A DNA stretch of 64,000 bases from Bin5 sp965200685 (GCA_965200685.1 OZ241379.1:3472001-3536000); one strand, 5' to 3'. Positions 51,264 through 60,547 are shown, counted from the stretch's first letter. Notes: a model not told the origin generated them from the letters alone. A program made the numbers and translations.

Positions 51264-52868
51264 TCAGGAGCGCGGCGTGGTTGGGTAGCCCCTGGGGTCA
51301 ATATGGGCTTCAATGAGGAACGGGCCCCTGGCTGCCATAGCCCTGGCCATGGCCTCGTCACACGTAGCCGGCGTAGTGACCCGTGCGGTCGGGATGCCAT
51401 GACCCGCGGCGATGGCGCAGAAATCCGGCGCAGGAAATTCAGTCCCATGGGGCTGTTTCCCCTGGCGTAGCTGATGGGAGCGGATCAGATCGATGGCATT
51501 GTCCACCAGCACGACGACAGTCACCGGCAGAGCGAGCCGCGCGAGGACATTCAACTCGCCCAAACACATCAGCAGACCTCCGTCTCCGATCAGACACATC
51601 ACCGGTTCATGGGGCCGGGCCAAGGCCGTTCCTATAGCTGCCGGCAGGCCAAACCCCATACAGGACAAACCATTGGACAGAGCAAAGCGGTTCGGGTGCA
51701 AGGCCGGCCATTCCAGACTGCTGAGGATCTTGTGGCTACCCACATCCACGGCCAGCAGAGAAGTGGCCGGCAGGTGTTGGCGCATACTGTCCAACACCTG
51801 TTGCGGCAGCAGATGCCCTCGTCGGGGGGTAGGCTTAGGACGGGCCGCGCTCAGCTTCTCCCGCAAGCGGCGTACCCTGGTTCTACCCCATTCCTCGTCA
51901 GTGGAGAACTGGCAATTCGCCAGGTGTAGGAGGGCTGGCTTCATCGGCCCAACCATCTCCACAGCCGCCGGCAGGACGGGGTCCTCGTTCGGCCAATTTG
52001 CGACCCAAATCAGTGAAGCAGCATGTTGCCAGGGCTTCACCAGCTCCACCACATCAAAACCGACGGCAATGACCCAGTCTGCTTCATCTACAATCTCATA
52101 GACGGGATCTGTACGGGTCAGGCCGATGGTGCCCGCACTTAGGGGGTGGTCGTCCGGCAGAGCCCCTTTGCCCTTTGGTGAGACGATGAGCGGTGCATTG
52201 GCCGCTTCTGCTAATACACGCAGCGCATCGTAGGGAGCTTCTGGCTCTAACCCGAGGCCCGCGAGGATGAGGGGACGAGACCCCAGTGGCCTGTGAACCC
52301 CACTGGGCAATGCCCACTGATCAGGGACATGTGAACTGCCGGGAGTGCCCACTGCCCAATGATCCGTAGCCACTGCCTTGCCAGACTCCTCATTGCTTAT
52401 CTGCAGATGCACCGGGCCGGGCCGGCCCTGCATTGTCAGCGCAATTGTCTGCGGCACTTCTGTGGCGACATTTGCCGCTGTTACTTTCAATGTGCGTTTG
52501 GTGATGGGCGCGAAGATCGCCTGCAAATCCACCACTTGGTGGGTATAGGCCGGCAGCAGAACGTCCGGCTTCTGCGCGGTGATGAGAACGACCGCTGCTC
52601 TGTCCAACCAGGCGTGGCCGATGCCGGCCACTGCATTCAGCGCGCCGGGACCGAGGGTTGTGAGGGCACAGCCGGGGGTTCCTGTCGCACGCGCGTAGGC
52701 ATCTGCAGCAAAGACAGCACTCTCCTCATGGTGCATCAACTCAAAGCGGATACCTAACCGCTGCAGCGCGTCCAGCACAGCCACGACTTCGCCCCCAGGC
52801 ATCCCGAAGACGATACGCACGCCCGCGTTGTGGAGAGATTGGGCGATGGTTGCGGCGACAGTAGTCAT
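51264..52868 (-). CDS. Acetolactate synthase-like ThDP enzyme with a repeat-derived insertion
   Basis: A ~534-aa ThDP-dependent enzyme. The activating Glu is in HHEESAVFAADAYARATG and the metal-binding site is GDGGLLMCLGE, with an Asn at LVDNAID. GPGALNAVAGIGHAWLDR resembles acetolactate-synthase-type proteins. Between PVHLQIS and RPLILAGLG, where the family has a short linker, about 30 residues (TDHWAVGTPGSSHVPDQWAL...) are encoded by dispersed repeats at 52281-52376. An ATG at 52868 is preferred; a TTG at 52892 would overlap the MTA phosphorylase gene. The two genes are in line and may be co-transcribed. The reaction is uncertain. Confidence 0.83.
   Translation of the reverse strand: MTTVAATIAQSLHNAGVRIVFGMPGGEVVAVLDALQRLGIRFELMHHEESAVFAADAYARATGTPGCALTTLGPGALNAVAGIGHAWLDRAAVVLITAQKPDVLLPAYTHQVVDLQAIFAPITKRTLKVTAANVATEVPQTIALTMQGRPGPVHLQISNEESGKAVATDHWAVGTPGSSHVPDQWALPSGVHRPLGSRPLILAGLGLEPEAPYDALRVLAEAANAPLIVSPKGKGALPDDHPLSAGTIGLTRTDPVYEIVDEADWVIAVGFDVVELVKPWQHAASLIWVANWPNEDPVLPAAVEMVGPMKPALLHLANCQFSTDEEWGRTRVRRLREKLSAARPKPTPRRGHLLPQQVLDSMRQHLPATSLLAVDVGSHKILSSLEWPALHPNRFALSNGLSCMGFGLPAAIGTALARPHEPVMCLIGDGGLLMCLGELNVLARLALPVTVVVLVDNAIDLIRSHQLRQGKQPHGTEFPAPDFCAIAAGHGIPTARVTTPATCDEAMARAMAARGPFLIEAHIDPRGYPTTPRS
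52281..52376. repeat. Cluster of dispersed repeats inside the ThDP reading frame
   Basis: Several CAGTGG/CCACTG words (CCCAGTGGCCTGTGAACCCC, GATCAGGGACATGTGAACTG, GTGCCCACTGCCCAATGATC) make up about 96 bases of coding sequence in frame. Confidence 0.7.
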
Positions 52869-52881
52869 ACCAAAGGCGTTG

Positions 52882-53769
52882 TTAGCGGCCAAAATACTTG
52901 CCCACGATCAGCTCCAGCCGCTCGATCACTTCCGTGGGTACCAGCTCTTTATTGGTAATTATCGCGTTCTGTATGGCATTGGCATAAGGGGATGGCCCGG
53001 CCGCGGCCAGGAGGCCGATAGCGTTGGCGACCGCCTCGCCTGCTATCGCTGCATTGTGTATAAGCGTCTTTCGTACCTCCTCAACGGTCACCGCCTTTTC
53101 GGTTGTGTGCCAGACATCGTAGTCTGTCACGTGGGCCATGCAGGCATAGCTCATCTCCGCCTCCCGGGCTAGAAATGCCTCTGGGGTTGTGGTCATACCG
53201 ATAATGTCCATGCCCAGTTGTCGGAAAGCGAAACTCTCGGCCCGAGTGCTGAAGCGGGGGCCTTCAATGGTGACGAAATTGCCACGATTGTGGACTGTTG
53301 CCCCGCTTTGCTCTACTGCCCGGTAGCAGATGTCACTGAGAAAGTCACAAAACGGAGAAGCAACGCTGACATGAGCGACCAGCCCTTCGGTTCCCACCTC
53401 CGGATCATCAAAGAAGCTGAGTGCCCGCAACCTTGTGCGGTCGAAAAGTTGATGGGGGATGACGATATCACCGGGATGGAGATGCTCTCGTAGGCTGCCG
53501 CAGGCACTGACCGCGATGAGATACTCTACGCCTAGCATTTTGAAGCCGTAGAGATTCGCGCGCTGGTTGAGCCGGGTTGGGCTGATCTGGTGGCCGCGTC
53601 CATGCCGGGCGAGGAATGCCACCCGCTGCCCATGCAACATACCGACGATATAGGCATCGGAAGGCTTACCGAAAGGTGTGTCCAGTTCGATCTCTTTGAT
53701 ATCGGTCAGTGCCTCCATCTGGTAGACACCGCTGCCGCCGATTACGCCGAAACGGATGGAAGCAGGCAT
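52882..53769 (-). CDS. mtnP: S-methyl-5'-thioadenosine phosphorylase
   Basis: A 295-aa purine nucleoside phosphorylase family enzyme that splits methylthioadenosine with phosphate in methionine salvage. The signature regions are IGGSGVYQM (phosphate-binding Gly-Ser), LARHGRGHQISPTRLNQRAN, AVSACGSLREHLHPGDIVI, EGPRFSTRAE and GMTTTPEAFLARE, and DYDVWH gives the base-binding Asp. Length and motifs agree with human and archaeal MTAPs. GGAGGA lies before the ATG at 53769. A ThDP gene follows, starting 13 bases after its stop. No other methionine-salvage genes (mtnA and so on) are in the window. Confidence 0.93.
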   Translation of the reverse strand: MPASIRFGVIGGSGVYQMEALTDIKEIELDTPFGKPSDAYIVGMLHGQRVAFLARHGRGHQISPTRLNQRANLYGFKMLGVEYLIAVSACGSLREHLHPGDIVIPHQLFDRTRLRALSFFDDPEVGTEGLVAHVSVASPFCDFLSDICYRAVEQSGATVHNRGNFVTIEGPRFSTRAESFAFRQLGMDIIGMTTTPEAFLAREAEMSYACMAHVTDYDVWHTTEKAVTVEEVRKTLIHNAAIAGEAVANAIGLLAAAGPSPYANAIQNAIITNKELVPTEVIERLELIVGKYFGR

Positions 53770-53838
53770 TGGAAATCCTCCAGTTTAGAATGAAAAACGG
53801 ATCCGTAACACCACTATCGTTTCACTCTTCATGGCAGT

Positions 53839-54342
53839 TCAACGTGTTGCCAGCAGACTGGCGGCCGCGCCGAGAACACCGGCGCGGCCGCGCCTGTCTG
53901 TCACAGGGAAACGAATGCGGGCGATGCTGCCATTCTGCAAAAAATAGACCTTGCCAGGCCGTGTGTAGGCCTCTGCTTCTGTCTGGTCGGAGAGTGGTGG
54001 CCCTATGGAAAAATAGGCGATGCGGCTGGCTTCATCATAGCAGACGCTGTCCGAGGGCAGGGGTTCTCCCGCTTTGTAGGCGATCTCCTCCCCGCTCGTC
54101 CGCAACCAACGACCTATGCCCAGTTTTTTATGGTCCTGCACGCTCACACCGATGAGGCGATAGGCGGCGATGTGAGCAATGAGATTGGTTGTTGTCCAGC
54201 TGTTCGCCTGGGGCGTCTTGCCAGACATACGTAGGTCCACCATGTCTTTGCTGCGTAGCCAGAGGGTGCGGAATGGGATGAGATAGGCTTTTGTGTTTCG
54301 TTGGGCACATGTCATGATCTGTTCATCACTTTCGATCAGCAT
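53839..54342 (-). CDS. Hypothetical protein
   Basis: A protein of about 167 aa that I do not recognise. It is soluble, with SRIAYFSIGPP and GKVYFLQNGSIARIRFPV forming a likely beta-rich C-terminal part. The open frame extends to 54411, which would overlap the upstream membrane-protein gene by 86 bases, so the ATG at 54342 (17-base overlap) or 54318 is more plausible. It appears co-transcribed with that membrane protein and may be its partner. No catalytic motif is seen. Confidence 0.5.
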   Translation of the reverse strand: MLIESDEQIMTCAQRNTKAYLIPFRTLWLRSKDMVDLRMSGKTPQANSWTTTNLIAHIAAYRLIGVSVQDHKKLGIGRWLRTSGEEIAYKAGEPLPSDSVCYDEASRIAYFSIGPPLSDQTEAEAYTRPGKVYFLQNGSIARIRFPVTDRRGRAGVLGAAASLLATR

Positions 54343-55039
54343 GTAAGGGTTGAATGGCTGAATTGCTTCCTGTAAATTGGATAAGGCCCGCTCCCATATC
54401 CGCCAGCCCATACAGAAGTAGCCCTAGCAGCCCCACTGTCATCAGTGTTGGGCCCCAGCCTGTGGCCACAGGCTGGCCGTACAAATCAGCCAATGTCGGT
54501 AGAATCCACTGGAACTGGGCCAGTGGAAAATAGATGGCTGCAGCTGCAAGACCGACGCTGAGAAGACCTCGCAATGGTGCTGCAAGCAGCGCAGCGAACG
54601 GACTGAATCCGGCCAGAGTGAGGCACAGAAGCAGGGCCCCTACCTGCACATGAAACTCTGGCATTGCCAGCACCCCGGGCGACCAAGCTGGCGGTAGCAG
54701 ATTGAGTGCGGCCACAGTGGCCAGCAAAAGCAGGCCGATGCGGACAGGCCAGCCATAGGCCTGATCTCGGCGAAATGTATTCAGGCTGAGGCTGATGCTC
54801 ACTGCTACAAGTGGCAGATAAAATCCATCCCGCCAGAGGATGATATCTCCCTGTTGTACAGGATACAGAAACTTTACCAACTCCCCCAGATCCAGCCCGA
54901 GTATCACCAGGCCCGCCGCTTGATGCGAGACCCATGGCCGGCAATACCCTGTTAACGTCAGCAGGGCACTGATCGGAAGTAGCAGGCGGTACAAGAAAGG
55001 GTTGAAGATCGTTTTTGCCTGTATTCTAATCTGAGACAT
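54326..55039 (-). CDS. Polytopic membrane protein of unknown function
   Basis: A 237-aa integral membrane protein with about seven predicted helices (for example FLYRLLLPISALLTLTGYC, IGLLLLATVAALNLLP, VGALLLCLTLAGFSPFAALL). The family was not recognised. It lies 25 bases after the GT4 gene and is followed by an overlapping unknown gene, placing it at the end of the polysaccharide cluster. It has no loop motif typical of a glycosyltransferase. Confidence 0.6.
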   Translation of the reverse strand: MSQIRIQAKTIFNPFLYRLLLPISALLTLTGYCRPWVSHQAAGLVILGLDLGELVKFLYPVQQGDIILWRDGFYLPLVAVSISLSLNTFRRDQAYGWPVRIGLLLLATVAALNLLPPAWSPGVLAMPEFHVQVGALLLCLTLAGFSPFAALLAAPLRGLLSVGLAAAAIYFPLAQFQWILPTLADLYGQPVATGWGPTLMTVGLLGLLLYGLADMGAGLIQFTGSNSAIQPLHADRK

Positions 55040-55064
55040 TGTACCACACGAAGCGTGAGATCAA

Positions 55065-56231
55065 TCATTCCAGTGGCCGGCATGCTCCAACAGTGTGTTG
55101 TGTTCGTTCATAGGCAGCAAAGAGTTGGTGGGCACTGCGCTGCCAGGTGAAAGCGCGCACGTGTATGCTGCCGGCCTTCGCCAATTGCTCTCGTAATTTC
55201 GGTCGTGTCGCGAGCTGTACGATTCCGTCGGCGATACTTTGGGTGGATTCGGCGTTGACATACAGCGCGCCGGCCCCGCCGGCCTCTGGCAGACAGGAAT
55301 TGTCTGCACTGAGGACAGGTGTACCGCAAGCAAGGGATTCGAGGATTGGCAGGCCGAACCCTTCATATAATGATGGAAATACAAAAAATTCAGCAGCAGA
55401 ATACAATGCTGGCAAATCAACATCAGCGATAAAACCAGGAAAAAGGACATCCGCCTCCAGCCCCAATTCTTGCACCATGGCGAAGATATCATTGAAAAGC
55501 CAGCCCTTTTGACCGCCGATAACAAGCTGGTGTGGTAAGGCGGCCTCTTGGCGGGCAGCGTGGTAGGCACGGACCAGGCGGGAGAAATTTTTACGCGGTT
55601 GGAGGGTACTCAAGCCGAGCAAGAAGGGACGCTCGGCAATGCCGTACTTTTGCTGCACGGCCTGTAGCTGCTGCTCGTCTGTTACCCGTCGAAAAAAGGT
55701 GTGGTCTACCGCTCCTTGGACGACGCTAATCCGTTCCGGCGGCACCGACCACAACTCCTGTAGATCTTGGGCAGTATGATGGCTGTCTGCAATGAGGTGG
55801 TCCGCCCGGCCAATGCTGCGGGGGACAACTGCGTTCAGGTAATGGTGTAAGGATGGCATCGCCGCATCCGGATAATGCACAAAGGCTAAGTCATGGACGG
55901 TTAGCAACTTTCGTTTTGCACTGACCGGGGCCAGTACGAAATCAGTCCCGTGGAACAGATCAATACCACCTCCGGTCAGCCATTCGATGCGAGGAAATGG
56001 GAGATTGAACCGGTGCCAGAGACGAACGAGATCGCGTTCTGCAAGCCGAGGAAAAGTATGCAGAGGGAGGGGGGCATTTCTTCGCTCGTGGACGGAGACT
56101 GTTCCCGCAACGAAGAGCACAAGCTCGTAGCCGGGATTGTTCTGCAACAGTGCTTCGATCTGCCCGCGTATGATGCGACCGATACCGGCGGTCTGCCGAA
56201 CAGCCGCTGTGTAGTCAATGACAAGTTTCAC
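55065..56231 (-). CDS. Glycosyltransferase family 4
   Basis: A 388-aa cytoplasmic GT-B fold enzyme that transfers a sugar from a nucleotide-sugar donor. The N-terminal acceptor domain starts MKLVIDYTAAVRQTAGIGR. The donor domain contains LLGLSTLQPRKNFSRLV and the GT4 signature FPSLYEGFGLPILESLACG with its two Glu residues. Its ATG overlaps the end of the gtrA-like gene (ATGA). Together with the O-antigen-ligase-like and GtrA genes just upstream, it probably builds part of a surface polysaccharide. The donor sugar is unknown. Confidence 0.9.
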   Translation of the reverse strand: MKLVIDYTAAVRQTAGIGRIIRGQIEALLQNNPGYELVLFVAGTVSVHERRNAPLPLHTFPRLAERDLVRLWHRFNLPFPRIEWLTGGGIDLFHGTDFVLAPVSAKRKLLTVHDLAFVHYPDAAMPSLHHYLNAVVPRSIGRADHLIADSHHTAQDLQELWSVPPERISVVQGAVDHTFFRRVTDEQQLQAVQQKYGIAERPFLLGLSTLQPRKNFSRLVRAYHAARQEAALPHQLVIGGQKGWLFNDIFAMVQELGLEADVLFPGFIADVDLPALYSAAEFFVFPSLYEGFGLPILESLACGTPVLSADNSCLPEAGGAGALYVNAESTQSIADGIVQLATRPKLREQLAKAGSIHVRAFTWQRSAHQLFAAYERTQHTVGACRPLE

Positions 56232-56764
56232 AGTTCCTTAAACGTCCACAGCCGGTTGGCGGTAAAGTTCCAGAACAGGACGATACTGATGGCGCAGAGT
56301 TTGGCAAAGATGTAACTGACCCTATCTCCCCAATCCGCATTGGAGAGCCAGGCATTCCAGTAGGGTTGGAAAGTCAGGTCAACGAAATAGAAGATGATTG
56401 TGTTGATGCCTAGGCCAATGACGCTGACTATGACAAATATTGTTAGCTGCTGGCGTAGAGTACGGATTCGACTCTCTGGGAAAGTCCATTGCCGGTTCAG
56501 TATGAAGTTCTGGAGGACTGACACACTGAAGCTGAAGCCATTGGCGACAACAGGAATAAAGCCAACGAGTTCGATAAGCAAAATCAGGATAGTGAAATCT
56601 GTCACTGCTCCGAGTATACCGACGATGGCAAATTTGATAAAGTGCTTCAACTCTTTGTGTCTGCGACTCTCTTGAGATAGGATTTCAGTCAAGTTCACTT
56701 GATACTCGAATTGGTGAATAGCAGAGACTAGGAACGACTGGGCATTGAATGATTGCGATTCCAT
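56228..56764 (-). CDS. GtrA-family membrane protein
   Basis: A 178-aa GtrA-type protein with four membrane helices from residue ~43. The family pattern FIKFAIVGILGAVTDFTILI is followed by FVLNRQWTF-like FILNRQWTFP and NRLWTF near the end. GtrA proteins are thought to help flip or position polyprenyl-phosphate-linked sugars across the membrane, supplying GT-C enzymes such as those in this window. The first ~40 residues are a non-family extension. It lies between the O-antigen-ligase-like gene and the GT4 gene. Confidence 0.88.
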   Translation of the reverse strand: MESQSFNAQSFLVSAIHQFEYQVNLTEILSQESRRHKELKHFIKFAIVGILGAVTDFTILILLIELVGFIPVVANGFSFSVSVLQNFILNRQWTFPESRIRTLRQQLTIFVIVSVIGLGINTIIFYFVDLTFQPYWNAWLSNADWGDRVSYIFAKLCAISIVLFWNFTANRLWTFKEL

Positions 56765-56795
56765 CGCCGCCTATATACTGCCAGCCCAAAATTGA

Positions 56796-58352
56796 TCAGT
56801 TTGATTTACTACACCACGCCATCTGTGGCGGGGTTGCAACGTGATTCGTCATCGTGGCTACGGCTCCCAGCCACAGCGCGATGTGTAAATACATCCCCTG
56901 CACGTACAGATTATCAAACAGATTGTGTACGGACAGGTGGACAATCACCCCAAGGACGCCGACGATGAGGGCGACATGCCAGCTCGGGCGTGCGGCCATA
57001 GCAGCGCAGGGCGCGAATCCCCCATCCGTCCCAAGGCGCTGCATCTGTCGTAGCTGTCGAAGTAGCCAGCCAAAGATACCGGTCCAGAGCAGAAGATAAG
57101 CGAACAGCCCGACCAGACCGGTCTCTGCCAGCACATTTAGGTAAATATTGTGGGCGTGTCCTAGGGGTTCTTCCCACCCAGGCAGGCGTACAGAGGGATA
57201 GACTGCTGCATAATTGCCCGGCCCCACGCCTAGCCATGGCGATATCTCCCACATACGCAAAGCGGCAATCCAGTGGGCCAGCCGTTCGACCACAGAATAG
57301 TTGTCAGGGGTGAGCGGCTGCTGTACGATTTCCCACATATGCAGACCCAAATACGCTGACAGAGCGGCCAGGCGGTCTGATAGGGAAGTGGGGATGAAGC
57401 GGCCCATTGCATCGCCTGCTAGGAACAGTACGAGTAGCCCTGCGAATGCAGCACCCCAGCGGACAGGGCTGCGGGGCCCGGCTGCGCTGGGCCGGCTACG
57501 CAACAGCAGGACAACGCCGATGCCTAGCAGCGCGCCCAGCCATCCACCCCGACTCCAACTCGCCAGCAGGCCCAAGCCAATGACACCTACAGCAAGGCCG
57601 TACGCGGCCACCGCGCCGAGTTCCTGTGCTGTTCCAGCCATCGTTTTCACACGTCCCAGAAAGTACAGAAGAAAACTAACCGCTACCGGCAATGTCAGCC
57701 CCAAATAACCGGCGTAGGGATTGGGCTGCTGAAAGGTGCCCGCGGCTCGCATGAAGCGTTCTAGCAGCAGAAAATGGGGCGGTCCGACACGGAAAACAAA
57801 CTGGTAGATTCCCAATGCTCCCTGCAGGACAGCAGCGGCCAGAAGAGCCCAAATGAGCCAGCACCCTTGACCCGCTGCAAGGGTCTCTTGTACCAACCAA
57901 ATGGCTATGAGGACCTGGATCCATTTTATCACTTCTGTGGCAGCTTCCTGCAAATCAAGGGCATTGGATAGTGACAGCAACAGCACGAGCAGATACGCCG
58001 CGAGGATGGCAGGCAGGAACCCCATCTGCAGGCGTAGGGTGTTCCGACGCACGCCATCCAGAAACCAAAGGAGAACAGCAACCGCGAACAGGACATCTGT
58101 CCAACTGAGCGGGCCGATTTTCAAGCTGCTGGTGAAGGGCAAGGCAATCGCCAGCAGTGGCCAGACCAGCCATGGGAAGCGCAGCAAAAACAGGCCGGCC
58201 CCACCCCCCATCACCACTACCCCTGCCCACAGCAACGGCAAAACAGACAATAGCCAAGCCACAGCTAGCAACCCCACGAGAGTAGCTGCAGATTGGCGTG
58301 TCTGCCTGCTAGAGAGATACGATTGAGCCGGCCATCTAGATGAAACGATCAT
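56796..58352 (-). CDS. O-antigen ligase/Wzy-like polymerase
   Basis: A 518-aa membrane protein with about twelve helices. The large outer loop has GVGPGNYAAVYPSVRLPGWE and, after it, HAHNIYLNVLAETGLVGLF, the conserved Wzy_C pattern of O-antigen ligases and polymerases. This suggests joining or polymerisation of lipid-linked glycans outside the membrane. It is first in the run with gtrA and GT4, and is separated from tRNA-Ser by about 30 bases. Ligase and polymerase activities cannot be told apart from sequence alone. Confidence 0.87.
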   Translation of the reverse strand: MIVSSRWPAQSYLSSRQTRQSAATLVGLLAVAWLLSVLPLLWAGVVVMGGGAGLFLLRFPWLVWPLLAIALPFTSSLKIGPLSWTDVLFAVAVLLWFLDGVRRNTLRLQMGFLPAILAAYLLVLLLSLSNALDLQEAATEVIKWIQVLIAIWLVQETLAAGQGCWLIWALLAAAVLQGALGIYQFVFRVGPPHFLLLERFMRAAGTFQQPNPYAGYLGLTLPVAVSFLLYFLGRVKTMAGTAQELGAVAAYGLAVGVIGLGLLASWSRGGWLGALLGIGVVLLLRSRPSAAGPRSPVRWGAAFAGLLVLFLAGDAMGRFIPTSLSDRLAALSAYLGLHMWEIVQQPLTPDNYSVVERLAHWIAALRMWEISPWLGVGPGNYAAVYPSVRLPGWEEPLGHAHNIYLNVLAETGLVGLFAYLLLWTGIFGWLLRQLRQMQRLGTDGGFAPCAAMAARPSWHVALIVGVLGVIVHLSVHNLFDNLYVQGMYLHIALWLGAVATMTNHVATPPQMAWCSKSN

Positions 58353-58378
58353 GACTGCAGTTAGTCAAAAGTAGAGAA

Positions 58379-58468
<90 letters not shown>

Positions 58469-58550
58469 GAAAGTCATTGCGGGCCCGCTTTCGGCAATAA
58501 ACACTGGCTGCTTGCCCACGGCTGTAGCGGCGATGCAAGACTGTCCAAAA

Positions 58551-58580
58551 AGTGTAGCACAGGCCGGGCAATTCTGTAAA
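58551..58580 (-). promoter_or_regulatory. Putative promoter of tRNA-Ser
   Basis: On the minus strand TTTACA (58580-58575) and TGC-TACACT (58556-58551) are 18 bases apart, about 80 bases upstream of the tRNA. Confidence 0.5.
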
Positions 58581-58599
58581 TTTCGCGATCCGAACTGGA

Positions 58600-59295
58600 T
58601 TACAGCAGCACGTCCGCCAATTCGGTGAAATCAGCTACGGTCAGAGTGGGCTGAAAAGGTGAATCCTCAACGGGTAGGTTGTAGCGGTTCACGTAAACGG
58701 CCTGGAATCCACAGGCCCGCGCGCCCACGGTATCAAAGGCGTTGGCTGAAATCATGATACATTGGCCGACTTCTAGGCCGAGCAGGCGGGCCGCCCGCAG
58801 GTAGACGCCAGGATGGGGCTTAAACGCGCCATTGCCCGTAGCGGAGATGATCTCATCAAAGGGAAATTGGACCCGGTTCTTGACTAAATGATGCAGAAAG
58901 TGGGGATCACCATTGGAGAGGACAACCAATTGATAGTGTGCAAGGAGCCGTTCCAGGGCGGGCACCACCTCCGGGAACGGGGAGAGATTCTGCCAAGCAG
59001 CCATCAACTCCTGCAGGTGCGCTTCTGTTGGCTCAATGTCGTTCAGGCGCAACACGTAATGTAGGGCGCGGCGCACAGTTTCCAGATAGCCAGCATGGCC
59101 GAGCATCATAATCGTATCCTGATACTGCTCCAGCCTTTGGCGCGCCCGCCATTGATCCCAGAAAGCCTCTGCCGATGGCCCTACCTGTTCCCGTTCCAGA
59201 AAGGTGGCGATAGACGGCATCAGGCTGCCACCCAAATCTAGAACAGTGCCGAAAAGGTCAAATGTCAAGGCATGGGGGATATTGAGGGAAGTCAT
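58600..59295 (-). CDS. HAD hydrolase, haloacid dehalogenase type II-like
   Basis: A 231-aa HAD-superfamily hydrolase. Motif I is FDLFGTVLD with the nucleophile Asp, motif II is VVLSNGDPHFL, the Lys lies in FDEIISATGNGAFKPHPGVY, and motif III has MISANAFDTVGARACGF. The Asn-Gly after motif II Ser and the SANAFDT region resemble L-2-haloacid dehalogenases (type II), but many such proteins are phosphatases. It is the last gene of the ftsY-prfB-LarA-like run, nine bases after the LarA-like gene. Confidence 0.87.
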   Translation of the reverse strand: MTSLNIPHALTFDLFGTVLDLGGSLMPSIATFLEREQVGPSAEAFWDQWRARQRLEQYQDTIMMLGHAGYLETVRRALHYVLRLNDIEPTEAHLQELMAAWQNLSPFPEVVPALERLLAHYQLVVLSNGDPHFLHHLVKNRVQFPFDEIISATGNGAFKPHPGVYLRAARLLGLEVGQCIMISANAFDTVGARACGFQAVYVNRYNLPVEDSPFQPTLTVADFTELADVLL

Positions 59296-59304
59296 AGATT
59301 CCTT

Positions 59305-60537
59305 TTACATCTTCGTGGCCTGCATCGGCGCGATGAATGCTCCATCCGCGCTGAACTCAACTGTCTGTGCTGGCCCGAGCGGGGTAAGCATTGGGTGGGC
59401 ATTGGCTTCGTCCAGCAGCGCGGGCGAGAGCCAGAGGGTTTCCAGCTTGAGGGTGTTTTGTATCCAGATGACCCGGGCCATGGCCGGATCTTTGCCCATC
59501 AAACCGGTTTCAATGACCGCCCGGTCCGTCTGCAGGGCCATGGGCTGTTTGGCACCGGAGAAGTTGCCGGCTGTCGTGCAATTCATATAAGTGGCGGGCC
59601 AGTCGATCTTTGCCCGCAGCCGTTCCGAGATGAGGTCGGCCAAGCCTACGCCGGCCGCATTGCCATGGCTGGCTGGTGTCAGGTCAAGTACTGCCAGCAT
59701 GCGGTAGTCCGGTACTTTGGGACCGCCATTGCGCCGCCACATGCCTACCACATTCGTATCCATACCGGTGCCGCTCACATCTTTGCCCATCTCCTGCACG
59801 ATCAGCAGGTCCAAATCGTCAAAGGGAATACATGGCTGATGTGCCTTGGCCTGCTGCAAAAGCTGTGGCTCCTCCTCCAAAATACGTTCCGCCGGCAGAA
59901 CAGCGATGCAGGCCGGCCCGTGATGTCCATTCTCGACAATCGCGACGCCGGCGATGACAGGCATTTTCCCCAGGATAACCTGCGCGGCCAGGGGAATCGC
60001 CGTAGCAAGATCATAGCCATGGATCGTCTCTGCCCCGCGTTTCTTGCCAAGGCCGATTGTCATGATCTTGCATAGACCACTTTCGTAGTCGGCCTGGAAG
60101 GCAGTATGCGCTTTGATGCGGTTGATGGGAATAACCGCATCGGCCCTGGCCGCGTGACAGTCCCAGTAGACCGGCATCCCATTGGCGGCAGTCCCGATCT
60201 GTTCCACGTCTAAGCTGCTGTGGATGGGCACGCCCAGGTCGGCCATGCCATAGCTACTGAGAACAGCCTGTTGGCCTTCGGCAGTGCCGCCGCCATGGCT
60301 GCCCATGGCCGGGACGAGAAACGGGTTGGCCCCTAAGGCTTGCAGAGATTCGATGACGGTCCGTACTACTTCAAGGTAGCAGGATATGCCTCGGCTGCCC
60401 ACAGCCAGGGCTACCCGCATGCCTGGCCGGACGCGTTCTGTCAAAGGCAGGGCATGCAGTCCGCTCCCCACGGCAGCAGGTACATTGGCAACCGTCTGTG
60501 CGGAAACAGACTGTCGTACTGGTGTGAGTTCGATCAT
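59305..60537 (-). CDS. LarA-like protein (lactate racemase N-terminal domain, DUF2088)
   Basis: A 410-aa protein of the LarA/DUF2088 superfamily. The N-terminal domain has VALAVGSRGISCYLEVVR and VPAMGSHGGGTAEGQ. The linking part carries PINRIKAHTAF, with candidate Lys and His residues for a nickel-pincer cofactor, and SGLCKIMTIGLGKKRGAE. True LarA racemises lactate and needs LarB, LarC and LarE; none is in the window. The protein may act on another 2-hydroxy acid, which would suit the nearby hydroxy-acid genes. It starts ten bases after the prfB stop. Confidence 0.78.
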   Translation of the reverse strand: MIELTPVRQSVSAQTVANVPAAVGSGLHALPLTERVRPGMRVALAVGSRGISCYLEVVRTVIESLQALGANPFLVPAMGSHGGGTAEGQQAVLSSYGMADLGVPIHSSLDVEQIGTAANGMPVYWDCHAARADAVIPINRIKAHTAFQADYESGLCKIMTIGLGKKRGAETIHGYDLATAIPLAAQVILGKMPVIAGVAIVENGHHGPACIAVLPAERILEEEPQLLQQAKAHQPCIPFDDLDLLIVQEMGKDVSGTGMDTNVVGMWRRNGGPKVPDYRMLAVLDLTPASHGNAAGVGLADLISERLRAKIDWPATYMNCTTAGNFSGAKQPMALQTDRAVIETGLMGKDPAMARVIWIQNTLKLETLWLSPALLDEANAHPMLTPLGPAQTVEFSADGAFIAPMQATKM

Positions 60538-60547
60538 GGTAATCTTC

